Shown: one piece after another, positions 53,098 to 64,000 of the stretch
Layout of the letters: each line of letters starts with the position of its first letter
Position numbering within the stretch: the first letter of the stretch is position 1
Assembly: GCA_002049455.2 (NCBI GenBank)
Contig: KV918780.1
Location: forward strand, 354,956-418,955
Length of the DNA stretch: 64,000 nucleotides
Source of the DNA: Porphyra umbilicalis
Lineage: Eukaryota; Rhodophyta; Bangiophyceae; Bangiales; Bangiaceae
Reading direction: 5' to 3'
The notes under the pieces: generated by a model
What the model saw: the letters and a program-made list of their open reading frames with translations, nothing else
What the model was told of the DNA's origin: nothing
Databases searched by the model: none
Program-made: the position numbers and the translations under genes

Positions 53098-55609
53098 GGC
53101 TCTGGGTGTCGAATGGGAAGAGAGAGTGACGGTGGGCACGACGAGTAGATGCGCCTCAAGCGGTTGGCTGACGACGCAAGGGGCTGTCTCCAGAGAGCGG
53201 TTAAGTAGCCGGATGACCATCGTGATGATCAGGCTGCCGTCGCCGCCGGTCCCGACGGGGTCTGAGGGGAACGAACTGCACGTAAAGGAAATGTGCCGGA
53301 GAGAGGCGGTGGCAGCAGCCCGTCGCCGCGTTGGCGGCGCGCCCGCCGCCCACACTACAAACGCAGCGTGTGCGTCAGGAGCCGCCCGCCGACTCCCACA
53401 ACGCTTGCATTCCTGGTCCCGCCGCAGCGCTGTGGATCCGGCTGCGCACCACTGAGCCGACGCATGACCCGCGAACCGCCAAGATGATTGCCGTTGCGGC
53501 AATCGGCCCCAAACGCGAAACTTTGTTGCGTATGACCGCACCCAGGATGGCCTGGTGGAGCGCCAATACGCCGCCCGACAAAATGCATCTGAGGCGGCAC
53601 CACCAAAAAGCAGCCCGAGCCCCCCTCCGCGACGAGTGCGACACGGCCCGTCAACGCGTCAAACCACCCAAAGCAAACGCTGTCTGAACCGCAGACGACG
53701 CGCGCCACACACAAGCGCGCAAATGCAAGTGGCTCGCCCACCAGCGCCCAAGAGCGTGCATCAGAAAAAGAAAAAGACAAGGTGCGTAGCTAAGACAAAG
53801 AAGCACGCTGACTAGAAGCGCCAAGGACACGTGCGTGGCACGGGCGCGCGCAAGAGCAGCACGCACACCCCCAAAGCACCCCGCCGTGCCCGTCTACGTC
53901 TCAACGGCGCTGCCTGCTCACTTCGCACGGCGCTCGCAGCCGACAACGTCGCGGGCAGGCCAGCGTACAGGGAAACAGCGGCGGCGTGGCAACCGCTTGC
54001 CGCCGCCAGCGGAATGCCGCGACTCGTCGTGCCCTCGCGCTGGCGGGGAGGCGACAACGCGCGACCGCTCCGTGACGGCTGGTGCGGCAGCGGCAGCGGC
54101 GGCAGCAGCGGCAGCGGCAACGGCGGCGAATGCGTTCGGGCGGCGCGCCCAGAGACATCCGACAGCGCCGGCGGCGCGACGGCCGAGGGCGTTGACGCAG
54201 CTGCTTTCCACCTCCCCCTCTCCCCAGCTTCCCCCCGAGCCGCCGCCGTCGTGTCCCCACTACCCACAGTGAACACATCCGCCGCTGCTGCGCCATAAAA
54301 CGGTGGTGGCGGCGGCGGCGGTGACAGCGACCGCCACCCGCCGGACCGCCGACGGCCTGTGGCCAACTTTGGGTCCGTCGCCGCGACCGTCACCGACGGC
54401 GGTGCGGCGGTGGAGTTGCCACACGGCGGCAGCCGCCGCAGCCATTGGCGCCATTCATTGACCCGCTGCCACTGGCGGCGGCACGTGCAGGGGCGACGGC
54501 GACTCCCCCACACCCTGCCCCCCCACTCGCCGACAACAGGGATCTGGCCGGTAGCGCCGCCGACGGTAGCGGACAGCAGCGAACAAGCCGCAGCCGTCCA
54601 CCAAGTTCATGGGGGCGTCCGTCGGGGCGGCCGACGCCGACGACGGCCGCACGCATGCCGCCCGCTTCGATGGCGTGCCGTGACCGCAGCCGATGAGGTG
54701 GCCGCGGCCACACTTGCGGCCGCCGCCGGCGCCACCACACCTACCCGCAGGCACCGCCGCACGTGCAGTCGCCGCCCCTGAAGCCCCGCAGCGTGGATGC
54801 ACTTGCCGACGAATCGGCGGCGCCAGGGACGCTGTCCACCACCGTCGCCGCCGGTCGCCAGTTCCGATGCTGCCACCATCTGTCATTCTTGGTTGGGGGG
54901 GGGCGGCGGACGTGCGCGCCCACGGCGTCCTCGATGGCTAGCCGACGGCATAGGAAAAGGGGCTGGGTGCGGCCGCCGTGCCAGCCGCGGGCGCGGCGAT
55001 CGCCCACGTGCCGCACCGGTGGGTGCGGGTGCCGCGCAGTTACCGCCACCCCATGCCGTCGTCAGCTCTCCCAACCACAAGTGGGAGACGCAGCTGCCAC
55101 TGCCGTGCCGGCCGTAGCTACATACATATACCATGGAAGGAGCACACAAGAGCGAGGTGGGGGTGCGCAGGGTCTCGTCTCTGGCGGCGTGGGGGTGTGC
55201 GCAGTGAATGACGCGGACATGCAAAAAGATGACAGCGCAGCTCACTGCGTTACATACACATGGAGGGGTGCCACCCAACGTAGGGTGACCCTGGCAGGGC
55301 GAACACGCCACCGTTGCGACGCAGAATGCACCCCGCCATGGTTGCGCCAGCAGGGAAGGTGGGTGGGGAAGACAAGCTAAGACTGGAGATGCTCGCCACG
55401 CACCGGTGTGGACCATTCTGACACGAGTTCAACCTTACAACTGTGACTCTCGTCCAGCGCGGAATTTCTTTTTCTTGACGACGTCTAGCACTAAATTTAG
55501 GCTGGCAAAGGTTACGGGCGCCGCCACCACACGCTAACGACCGAGGAGGAACAGCGAGAGCTGGGACAAATAGCCCTTCCATTCCCCTTCCTCCCTCACT
55601 GCCCCCCCC
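53098..55609. other. Intergenic region with uncertain minus-strand frames
   Basis: This 2.5-kb gap between the Hint and DUF4246 genes contains a minus-strand open frame at 53812-54513 with fairly balanced composition (Ser/Ala/Arg/Pro-rich, no recognisable domain) and weaker frames up to 54886. They do not share one frame and lack clear splice sites, so I do not call a gene. The part directly above 53097 should be the Hint promoter. Confidence 0.4.
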
Positions 55610-57483
55610 TCAGTGCTCGCATAGGGAAAACTCGGCCTCAAAGAGCTCCTCATTGTCGGTCACTGCACGCGCAGACCGCATCGCCATCAGCGCTTCGCGG
55701 TGGCGCCGCGCATCGACCGGACTCATCCAATCCTCCGTGGCGGCCACGATGCCGTCGAGAAGCTCCGTCGGCAGCGCACCGATGTGGTTGCCCCCCGCCG
55801 GCAGCGTCGACGCGAGCTCCGCAGCAAGCCACTCGGCTTGATGCGGCGGCACCGTGTCAGCCGTGACGGCGGCGCTGTCCGCCGCCAACGTCGGGTCGAC
55901 GAGGAAAATGGCGACGATGGAGCGGCGGCCGGGGCGGGTTGGGTCAGCCAGGCGGAATGGTGACACGCGATGAAGCATATTAGGGAAGGCGAGCATGCGG
56001 CCGGCGGTGTCGGTTGCCACCGACCCTAGCGGCTGGTTGAGCGACGCCCCGTCGACGAGGCCATAGAGGACACGCACGCTCGTGTCGTCGCCCTGCTCGT
56101 ATTCAGGGTTGTCAACCGCCGTCCGAAAGGCCAGGCGGCTACCTTCGATATTATCAATCTCATAGTAGTAAATGCCCGTCGCGGCAATCGCCTCAGCGGG
56201 CACCCCTTCCATGTGCCACGTGCCGCCCGGGTAGGTCGGCCGGTCGGGGGTGAGCTCGATGCGGGCGACTTTGATGATCGCCCGCAAGCGACGACCGGCG
56301 AGGCGGATACGGGGAGGGTGGGGCGGCGGCGCGGTGGCCGCCTGCTCGTCCAGCAGCGCCGGAAGCAAATTGGCGATGCGCCGGCGGCGCCACGCCTCGA
56401 GCGCCGTCTCAAATCTGTCGTCCCCCGCGTCCTCCTCCTCAAAATCCGAATAGACCGGCTCGGGCTCGTCGGGCGTTTCCGGAAAGCTCCACGGCGTGAC
56501 CGGGTACCGGTGCGGTAAGCCCCGTTGCGTGTCAGTCAGGACCGCCTCAAAGAGCGGCAGCATCGCCGCCAGAAGCCGCTCAATGACCCCATATGCGGGC
56601 GCCTCGTCGACCGGGTGCAAACCGTTGATATAGTGAGAGAGCGTCTCGACGACCGCCGTGTCGGGATCCACCCCAAACGAAGACGCCAGCCACAAGTGGG
56701 TCTCGGACAACGCCTTGCAACGGTACATCGTGTAAGGACGGGATGAAGGTGACGATGGCGCCGACGGCGGCTCCACGGCGCCGCTTGTCAGGAAATCGCC
56801 CCACGATACGTCGGCACGCATGGCGGCAGTTGGGCGGCGGCGGCTCACTGTTGCGACATAGCAGTACAATGATGGGTGAAGCAGGTCGCGCACCCGCCCA
56901 TCTGAGCCGGGGTGCCAGTCGGGCGGCGAGCGGGCCTCGAGGGCGGCCGCCATCCCAACCACGTCCGCCGCCAAGGCCGGGGACACCAGCCCGTCGGCGA
57001 GCCATACCAGCTCCACGCCCGACGGCATGGCTCCGCCAGGCATGTCAGCGCATCGTGCGGCGTCGGCGCGGAGCTCGGAAATCGCTGCGGCGAGCATGCC
57101 GGGTGTCAGCGGTGCTGGCGGGTCTCCCTCATGCACGGCATCGTAAGCAGCCGCGGCGCTCGCGTTGCTGTCCCCCCCCCTCCCCCTCCCGCCGCGAGCG
57201 CCTCGGCTGTCCAGCGGGCGACGATGGTGTCATCGGCAACCTTGGCCGTCCAGCCCGGCTTTTCCTTGACGGCCCGCAAAAAAGAGACCACACGCAGCTC
57301 GGCAAGGGTGCGCACGTCCGAGGGCCCCCCATGAGCAGGGTGCAGCATGTGCCACGTCGGCGGCAGGTCGTCATTGGTCGGACGGTAGCGGCTGCCCGCC
57401 GACGTCCCAGAGGGCTCGACGTTGCCGGTAGCCGCGCCGGTGCACGACGATGCGCCGCCGTCAGAGGCGGGGGGGAGCGCCAT
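55610..57483 (-). CDS. DUF4246-family protein, frame split at a nine-C run
   Basis: This is a member of the DUF4246 family, best known from fungi and suspected to be a 2-oxoglutarate/Fe oxygenase-like fold; the biochemical role is unknown. From ATG 57483 the first frame holds DVRTLAELRVVSFLRAVKEKPGWTAKVADDTIVARWTAEAL, the typical N-terminal segment. At a G run (C x9 on the + strand, 57172-57180) the frame shifts to NASAAAAYDAVHEGDPP, which continues to the stop at 55610. The second part has VSPALAADVVGMAA, GGTWHMEGVPAEAIAATGIYYYEIDNIEGSRLAFR, SLNQPLGSVATD and HRVSPFRLADPTRPGRRSIVAIFLVDP, the strongest family motifs, with His and Arg residues suitable for metal and co-substrate binding. No splice site is visible at the break, so an indel, real or a sequencing error, is the likely cause. 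Confidence 0.85.
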
Positions 57484-60400
57484 GACGGACGGCACCGAGA
57501 AGCGGAGGTAGAGGCGGCGAGCACCACAGGGGCGCTGACAATCGCCGTTGCGGTCGAACGGGGCTGGCACACAGCCGCGAGGTCACCGCGTCCGATTGGC
57601 CAAGAGGACACACGGCCGACCACAATCAGCACGGTCCGCCGTATCAGCTACGGGTGGACGGGCCGGAAGTGCGGGCATATGCGAGACAAAAAGGATGCGA
57701 AAGTGACAGAACGGGGGGTGAAGGAGGGGGAGGGGGAGGCGGCGCACAGGAAGTGAAAACGCAAGCGGATGTGGGAGATGGTCGGGTGATGAAAGTGCGA
57801 CCTGGTGCCCACATGGAGGAGAGCGCGGCGTCGGGGAGATGGGATTGTCGCGAGGACAAAGAGAAGATGTTGCGTTTATGAAATAGGGCGCTCCGGCCGA
57901 CGTGCAGCGTAGCTCGGACAGCGGTTGCCGCGGCCATGCTTCTCGCTGCCACCGAGGCCCCGGCGCGCATCGCAAGGGGGTACGGGCTTGTCTGTGACAG
58001 CTGGTCGGGGTGGCACCCCAAGCAGATGCATCCGATGGCGTGTGCCGAATGTGCCATGTGAGGTGCACGCTGATTGGACACCGCGCCGCCCAGGCCACAG
58101 GCAGCAACAGCCCCACCGTAACCTTCAACCAAACCAAATTCCACCAAATATTTACGCTGAAGGTAACGACTGGGGATGGCGGCATGTTGAATTCAAGGAA
58201 CACGTGCCATACACGTGTCTGAAGGGGGTGAACTTGCAAGAATGAAGTGCGCAGAAACAATGATATTGGTGAAGTGCGGTGGCGCCACGTTATGCCTCAC
58301 GAATAGAGAACAGTTTGGTGAAGCGTCGTTTTACATTGCGCTCTCACGCCACCCAAGGGAGAGAGACCTTGTTGGGCAGAGAAGCTGCCGTATGGGTCTG
58401 ATACTCCCATCTGACAGCTCGCCCACCCCGCCCTACCCCTCCCGCCCGTCTCGCCCACCCCCGCCTTGCCCCTCCCGCCCAACTCGGACACCTAAAGAAG
58501 TGTACAAGACGACCACCGTAAGCAGGAGAAGCGCAAGAAAAAAAACGAATGGACAGACGATAGCACTAGCAAGAGAAAACGGCGAACACTTCACAGCAAG
58601 TTACACTCGGCCCCCACAGCGCGAAAAAACATGTCTGCTCCCCACTCCTGTGCCCGACCTGCGCAATGCGGCGGTAATCGTGGCAGGCAGACGCCAATCA
58701 GGCATCGCGCGCTCCCGATGGATAAAGCCGAAACAGCCCCGCCGCCGACACTCTCCACTCTGGCGCCACATCCCCCCGCTTCGACCATCACGCACCCTCC
58801 ACCACTCGTCCAAGTCCGTAAGCGAGTTGCGCTGCCGCCACCTATGCAACCATTCACATAACGTGCATGTCTGCCCAGAGCACAGAACAGGAAAGGGGAA
58901 ATCTGGGCGATACGGGGCAGTACGAGGCAGTATGGTGCAGGACGGGGCAATACGGGGCAGCAACGGGCAGAAGGGAAAAGTACGGGATAGCACCACAGAA
59001 AAAAAGCGAGCATGTTTCCCGACGAGGATGTAGAAAAAACGTCCGAAGTGTGAAAAAGGCACGCACGATCCAACAGCGCTCCAGGTCATGCATGGAAACA
59101 GATCAAACAGGCGCTATGGTATACAGGAAACGATAACATGCGCGTGTGAAACGTTGAAAGTGATGCTCCACATGCATTTCGTGTCGGGAGGGCGGGCTGA
59201 TCCGGCCGCCGTAAAGGCAGTGCGGGCCGATCTACGATCACCAGACTTGGGTGAGCTCGGCCCACAGGATGTTCTTGCCCCAGGCACCCACTATGCGTGA
59301 TAAAGGGCCGTGAGGGAGGGGCCAGGAGGACGCAGCCGTTGGGAACGGAAAAGGCGGTGGGAGGGGGGCGGGGAGGGGCAGATGGGGTCCCTGAGGGGGG
59401 CGTGATGTGGCCAGGGTGTAGCGGTTCGGTTGGACGTGTCGGACGGGATCAGACCCGCCGCGAGGCTGATTTGGGGTGGTACCGGGCACCGAATTCATAC
59501 GAGTAGGGGGGCTTCCGTGACCCACCGAGCCTATAGCCGACGACCAGTACGCATTCGGGAAAACTGCCGGTGGCCGACCTCCCCCTACGCAACTTGTGTG
59601 CGCGTGTGTGCCGCACGCACACGTCCAGGCGTGTGTGCGCGCCACTTGGCGCAAGGGGGCGCAACTTTGTTGTGCCCCCTGGGGCTGTCGGACAGGCCAT
59701 CAGACTTCGGCGCGCTCCACAGGAGTCAACCCCCCCCCCCCCACGCACGGCCTTGCAGACGCAGGTCGGTCCGACCGGCCGTATATCCGAGCGTTTCGAT
59801 GATTGCGCGCCAGCGCCCGTGATTGTTGCCACCGCCGCGCGCCCCAACGCACCAGCCGTCGCCCGCCAAGCCGACACCGCAACCTGCCGACGGTCGTCGC
59901 CGGGCAAGGAGGGGCGCGAGCATACGGGGCGGTCCCGCCCCGCCCGCGCGCGCCACTCCTCCTCTCCCCGCCTCGGCGCGGCCGCCTCACGGCGGCTGCG
60001 CCGAGGTCCCACCGCCCTGCGCTCCCGCGCGCGGGCTGCCACTCGGCGCCCTCCCTCCGCCCCCCCTGGCTCGCCCTCGCCGCACTCCCGACCCCCGCCC
60101 TTGCTGCATGACATACCTGGGAGGAGTACAGGTGATTACGTCTCTACCCCCCGCTGCACGGACACCCCTCCGTGCGTCACCTTCGGTGGCGTATGGACGG
60201 TGCCGCCCTCGCCCGTGGGCCGATTGGGTGTTGCTTCGTCACCGTGCCACGCGCGCGCGCGCCACGCCTCCACCCTAGCCACCGGTCTACGGGCGCCGCG
60301 GTTTGATGGCAGCCGCGCGCCCCCATCCGCACACAACTTCTTGTGGCGGCTGCGACGCCCTCCCGCACTCGCGCACGTCGCGACGCCACCCCCCAGCACC

Positions 60401-61794
60401 TGCATCGCCCCACCGGCACGTCCAGGCACCAACGCGAGGCGGGGGCGGCTGCCCCCTTCCTCAGCGCTTGCGACGCGGTTGGTCGGCGACGGGTGTGAAC
60501 GGGGGGGGGGCTCTCCGTGCGCGCGGGGGGCGGGTACCGTGCGCTGCCTAGTCAGCCAGTGAAGGCGGCCCGCGGCGGCTCGGGCAGAAGCCGCTCGTGG
60601 CTGGGGGGGGCGGGGTGGGCGTGGGGGGCCCGGCGGAGCTGCGCGCTCCGTACTGTGCTGCGCGTGTCCGCCCTAGCCCTTTCCCTCGAGCAGGCTGCGG
60701 CTGGCGCCGTCAGCTCCACCCCTTTGGTCAGGTGGCTGGCTGCTCTACGTGACGCCCCATCCCCTCCCGCCCCGCCCACCTCTGTTCTCCCCACTCCATT
60801 CGAAACCTGGTGCGCACTCCGTCTGTTTCGTCTGCTAGTCCCACCCTACTCTTGCTGCTTGTTTCTTCAACCGTCCCTTACCTGGCGCGCGGAAGCAACT
60901 GTGGTGGCCTCCTCTGCCTGCTCTCGGACGCCTCCCACCGCGAGGTTCTTCGCGACCCGGACGTGCCTGCCTCGCCGTCAATCGCTGCCGCCCAACCACC
61001 CACGAGAACACGGCGTGTCCAACACCGACGCCCGCGGCGCCCGAATTGGCGGCGCCCCCTGCCGCTGCTCGACGCCCCGCCCCAGCACGCCGCCACCGCA
61101 CCCCACTTGTGCAGGTCGGACTGCACGTGCGCGGACGTGCTGCGTGCCTGGTACTGCTAGGTTGGGGGGAGGTGCAGCGTGTTGTCAACTTCTGCGCCGC
61201 GTGGTCTGTGCCCCAGTTTTTTTGCCCAAACCCAGTCATTCTCTTGCCACGGCCGGTCGACCGGCACACATTTTGTCGTGCACACTCCCCCTCGTCTCAT
61301 AGTCAACAACGGGACTGCTAGTGGGCGCACGAGGGCGATCTGCTCTCCACCGCCGATTGTGCAGCTGCCGCGTGGCTCTTTTTCTTTCGGGCCTGCCCCT
61401 CTGCCCGTCGCGCGGCACGTGCTCTGCGCTCGACCGTAGCCCTGTGCATGTGGTACGTTTTCGCGCTGCCCCATCTCTGCCCTCTGCCGCCTTTCTCCTG
61501 TCTGTCTTCTGGTCCAAACACAGCCGCGTGTGCAGCTCATGTTGGCAAGACAGGACATACACGGCGGCTACTCTAGCGTTGGGATGACCTCGTCGGACTT
61601 TTGCCATGAGCAGGCACTGTGGTACGGCTTGCTGACCTGCCCTTATACCGTTCGCTCTACTCGCGTGTGCGAGTGCACTCTCATTACTCCCTGCCTTCTC
61701 TTCTCTTTATACGTGCTCCCCTTCTCTGCCCTCGCTCGTCAACGTCCAACCCCGCCCGTTTGTGCTTGCCTCTTATCTTTTTCTATATTTTTTC
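57484..61794. other. Long intergenic region without recognised genes
   Basis: 4.3 kb. The start should contain the DUF4246 promoter. Frames of 100-330 codons occur on both strands (for example + 59570-60562 and + 60517-61302), but they are Arg/Pro/Ala-rich, overlap each other and show no domain or splice structure. From about 60,700 to 61,790 the + strand is pyrimidine-rich and ends in a good polypyrimidine tract with ATGCAG at 61795-61800, which may be the intron upstream of the following frame. Confidence 0.45.
58911..58970 (+). repeat. 10-bp microsatellite-like repeat
   Basis: Six imperfect units of ten bases related to TACGGGGCAG in exact register. Confidence 0.8.
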
Positions 61795-63587
61795 ATGCAG
61801 CGGCGGGGCAGCATGCCGGGAGCAACCGGCCCGACAATGCGACCGACCAAGCGTTCTCGGGCGCCGCCGACGACGACAACCGATCGCCGGTCCAGTCGGC
61901 GGCGCAAATCCGCCCCCGCACGCACCGCATCCCGGCCACCGACAACAAGTGCGACCGCTCGTCCCTATGAGTCAAGGACCTTACCCCGGGCGCGGCGGCC
62001 ACCGATCGCCGCCAGCCGGCCCGCGGCACCTAGCCCGCTCCAAGTCCCCGCCAGTCCTTCTACCCCGACCTCCCAAGTTCTACGAACCACATCTGTGGGC
62101 GGGGGTGGCGGCACGGGGGCCCTGGCGGGTGACAGACTGTTCTTCAGCCGTGCCGTCGATCGAGCGGGTGGGTCCTCCGCGGGTGTGGCACGCTCCACAG
62201 CGAAGCCGCTGTCGTCTGGCCTGGACCTGGTGCCGGCGTTGGGCGGTCAGGTACGCGTAGGGACCTTGTCGTAGCTCCGGCTGTCCATGTGCACGGGGGT
62301 CTGAGAGGGGAGGTGACGGCTGAGCTGTCGGCAGGGTACGAACACTTTGAGGACGGGGTGGAAGGCGTTTCTCATATCAACCTCGTCATGCGCCTGTTAC
62401 TCAGCAACTCGGACGTTGGCCGGCGGCTCATCCGCCTCGGTCTTCTGTAAGGTTGCCCTGATGCCGCGAGCGAGGCGCTCACAGAGAGGTCTCGCCGGCG
62501 TACGCCCGAACAGCGCGCCGCTGACAAGCGCGCGTACGACAACCTGGTCATCGTCGCCAAGCACGCCCAGCTGCGGGTCTCGCGCCTCCAGGCCGAACTG
62601 ACGGCTCTCCCATCGGCAGCGCGTTCTGGCGGGTGTGGGGCGGTGGGGCCGGCGCCCACTGGGTCGCGGCCCGGTCGGGCCACTGCTCACTGTGGTGTAT
62701 CCGCTGAGGCTGGCAGTGTGTCCGAGCCGGCACCGGTCAGCAGTGCGGCAACGCGCCCCTCCCTGTCACCGCAGATGGCAACGGCCGCCGCTGCTGGGGC
62801 GTCTATGGTGGTCGCTCCGCACCCCCGCAAGGTTGGGCAATCGGTGCTGCGGATGCACGAGAGCGCTCTCGCAAAGACCGGCTCCATTTTTAATAAGCTT
62901 TGGACTGGGTGCAAGTGCGCAAAGTTCGCGGAGTACGACGTGGAGGCCTATGAGTCTGTCGGCAACTACGAGGCGGCCAACCTCGTCGTGCAGCAGTCCA
63001 AGCGGCAGCGATTCCTCGAATACAACGCCGCGGGTGTCTCCAAGGCGAAGGGGGGGGGGGTCCCAACTCTCCCAGATGTCGAGTGGCGCACCATGACCGA
63101 GGGCATTGTTGGGGGGACGCCCGATATTGGTTTGCACCCACACCACCCGCTCGTCGCGTCGGGGACGCACGCCGTGCCCGTGGTTTGGACTTCTATGGCC
63201 ACATACTTCTATGGCCACCCAATTCCGCGCACGGACCGCCAGTGCACGCGGCCCGGTAGGGATGCGGAATTGTTGGGGGGACGCCCGACATTGGTTTGCA
63301 CCCACGCCACCCGCTTGTCGCGTCGGGGACGCACGCCATACCCGTGGTTTGGACTTCTATGGCCACATACTTCTATGACCACCCAATTCCGCGCACGGAC
63401 CGCCAGTGCAAGCGGCCCGATAGGGATGCGGAAATGTTGGGGGGACTCCCGACATTGGTTTGCACCCACACCACCCGCTTGTCGCGTCGGGGACGCACGC
63501 CGTGCCCGTGGTTTGGACTTCTATGGCCACGTACTTCTATGGCCACCCGATTCCGCGCACGGACCGCCAGTGCACGCGGCCCGGTAG
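61795..63587 (+). pseudogene. Unknown, decayed coding region entering a satellite
   Basis: No family recognised. A first frame (MQRRGSMPGATGPTMRPTKRSRAPP, basic, Ser/Thr/Arg-rich) is open from 61795 to a stop at 62274 and has a possible donor CAG|GTACGC at 62250. In another frame, from about 62,240, comes GEVTAELSAGYEHFEDGVEG...RLLLSNSDVGRRLIRLGLL, stopped by TAA at 62440-62442. The same frame then continues with TPEQRAADKRAYDNLVIVAKHAQLRVSRLQAEL (coiled-coil-like) and a Cys-containing segment (LWTGCKCAKFAEYDVEAYESVGNYEAANLVVQQ). It runs directly into the 164-bp repeats near 63,100. The shift and the stop suggest a dead gene, perhaps from another mobile element. GTAAGG at the stop could alternatively be a splice donor. 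Confidence 0.4.
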
Positions 63588-64000
63588 GGATGCGGAATTG
63601 TTGGGGGACGCCCGACATTGGTTTGCACCCACACCACCCGCTTGTCGCGTCGGGGACGCACGCCGTACCCGTGGTTTGGACTTCTATGGCCACATACTTC
63701 TATGGCCACCCAATTCCGCGCACGGACCGCCAGTGCACGCGGCCCGGTAGGGATGCGGAATTGTTGGGGGACGCCCGACATTGGTTTGCACCCACATCAC
63801 CGCTTGTCGCGTCCGGACGCACGCCGTACCCGTGGTTTGGACTTCCATGGCCAAATACTTCTATGGCCACCTGTTCTGCGCACGGACCGCCAGTGCACGC
63901 GGCCCAGTAGGGATGCGGAATTGTTGGGGGGCGCCCGACATTGGTTTGCACCCACACCACCCGCTTGTCGCGTCGGGGACGCACGCCGTACCCGTGGTTT
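63106..64000. repeat. 164-bp satellite array, at least 5.5 copies
   Basis: Units start at 63106, 63270, 63434, 63598, 63761 and 63921 (spacings 164, 164, 164, 163, 160) and differ at a few positions each. Each unit contains TTGTTGGGGGGACGCCCGA, CACCCGCTTGTCGCGTCGGG and two copies of ACTTCTATGGCCAC. The array continues beyond the window. Because 164 is not a multiple of three, successive units are read in different frames and do not encode a regular protein repeat. Confidence 0.95.

Noticed and set aside
53812-54513. Minus-strand frame of 233 codons between the Hint and DUF4246 genes
   Set aside because: Composition is somewhat protein-like, but no start context, domain or continuation could be shown. 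It is mentioned only as an uncertain frame.
59570-61302. Two open frames of 260-330 codons on the + strand
   Set aside because: Arg/Pro/Ala-rich peptides, overlapping frames on both strands, no recognised motif and no splice structure. Not supported as genes.
62440-62466. Reading the TAA at 62440 as part of a GTAAGG splice donor with a ~25-bp intron
   Set aside because: Such an intron would be far shorter than the 160-440 bp introns seen elsewhere in the window. A nonsense change in a decaying frame is simpler.

Overview
The window looks like nuclear DNA of a GC-rich eukaryotic alga. A bangiophyte red alga of the Porphyra/Pyropia type is my best guess, but this rests on style rather than on a marker gene. 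The supports are very high GC at third codon positions, compact genes with none or one short GT-AG intron (about 160-440 bp), long poly-G and poly-C runs, a plastid-type ferredoxin sulfite reductase with a transit-like first exon, an intron-bearing tRNA-Gly, and a secreted hedgehog-type Hint protein.

The left 29.7 kb is occupied by two related but clearly diverged large DNA transposons of the KDZ/Zisupton kind, placed head to head. Each has the same three genes. The first is a very large transposase with an N-terminal SWIM-like zinc motif, a Cys cluster, a KDZ transposase domain and a C-terminal Ulp1-type (C48) peptidase. The second is a Pif1-family helicase. The third is a ~900-residue protein of unknown family transcribed towards the helicase. 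Left copy: unknown protein (+) 398-3127, helicase (-) 3172-5658, transposase (-) 7730-12904. Right copy: transposase (+) 15575-20684, helicase (+) 23411-25983, unknown protein (-) 26123-28948. The copies meet at an imperfect palindrome with its axis near 14,105, which contains a perfect 21-bp inverted repeat. Between palindrome and transposase each copy has its own tandem array (4 x ~176 bp on the left, 5 x ~150-180 bp on the right); the two arrays share a core motif. Both transposases and both helicases are broken, at different places, while the unknown protein is open in both copies.

From 29.7 to 35 kb the DNA is full of G and C homopolymers, up to 38 nt, around a catalytically dead trypsin-like protein and an exosome MTR3-like gene. 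Host genes follow: TFIIE beta, ferredoxin sulfite reductase, a RibD_C/DHFR-like reductase, an LPMO-like secreted protein, tRNA-Gly(GCC) with a 13-nt intron, a Gly/Pro-rich hypothetical protein, NADP-type malic enzyme, a Hint protein and a DUF4246 protein. Several reading frames break exactly at homopolymers. This suggests read or assembly errors, or real tract-length changes.

The right end (57.5-64 kb) has no host gene that I recognise. It holds a decayed unknown coding region that runs into a 164-bp satellite array continuing past the window edge.
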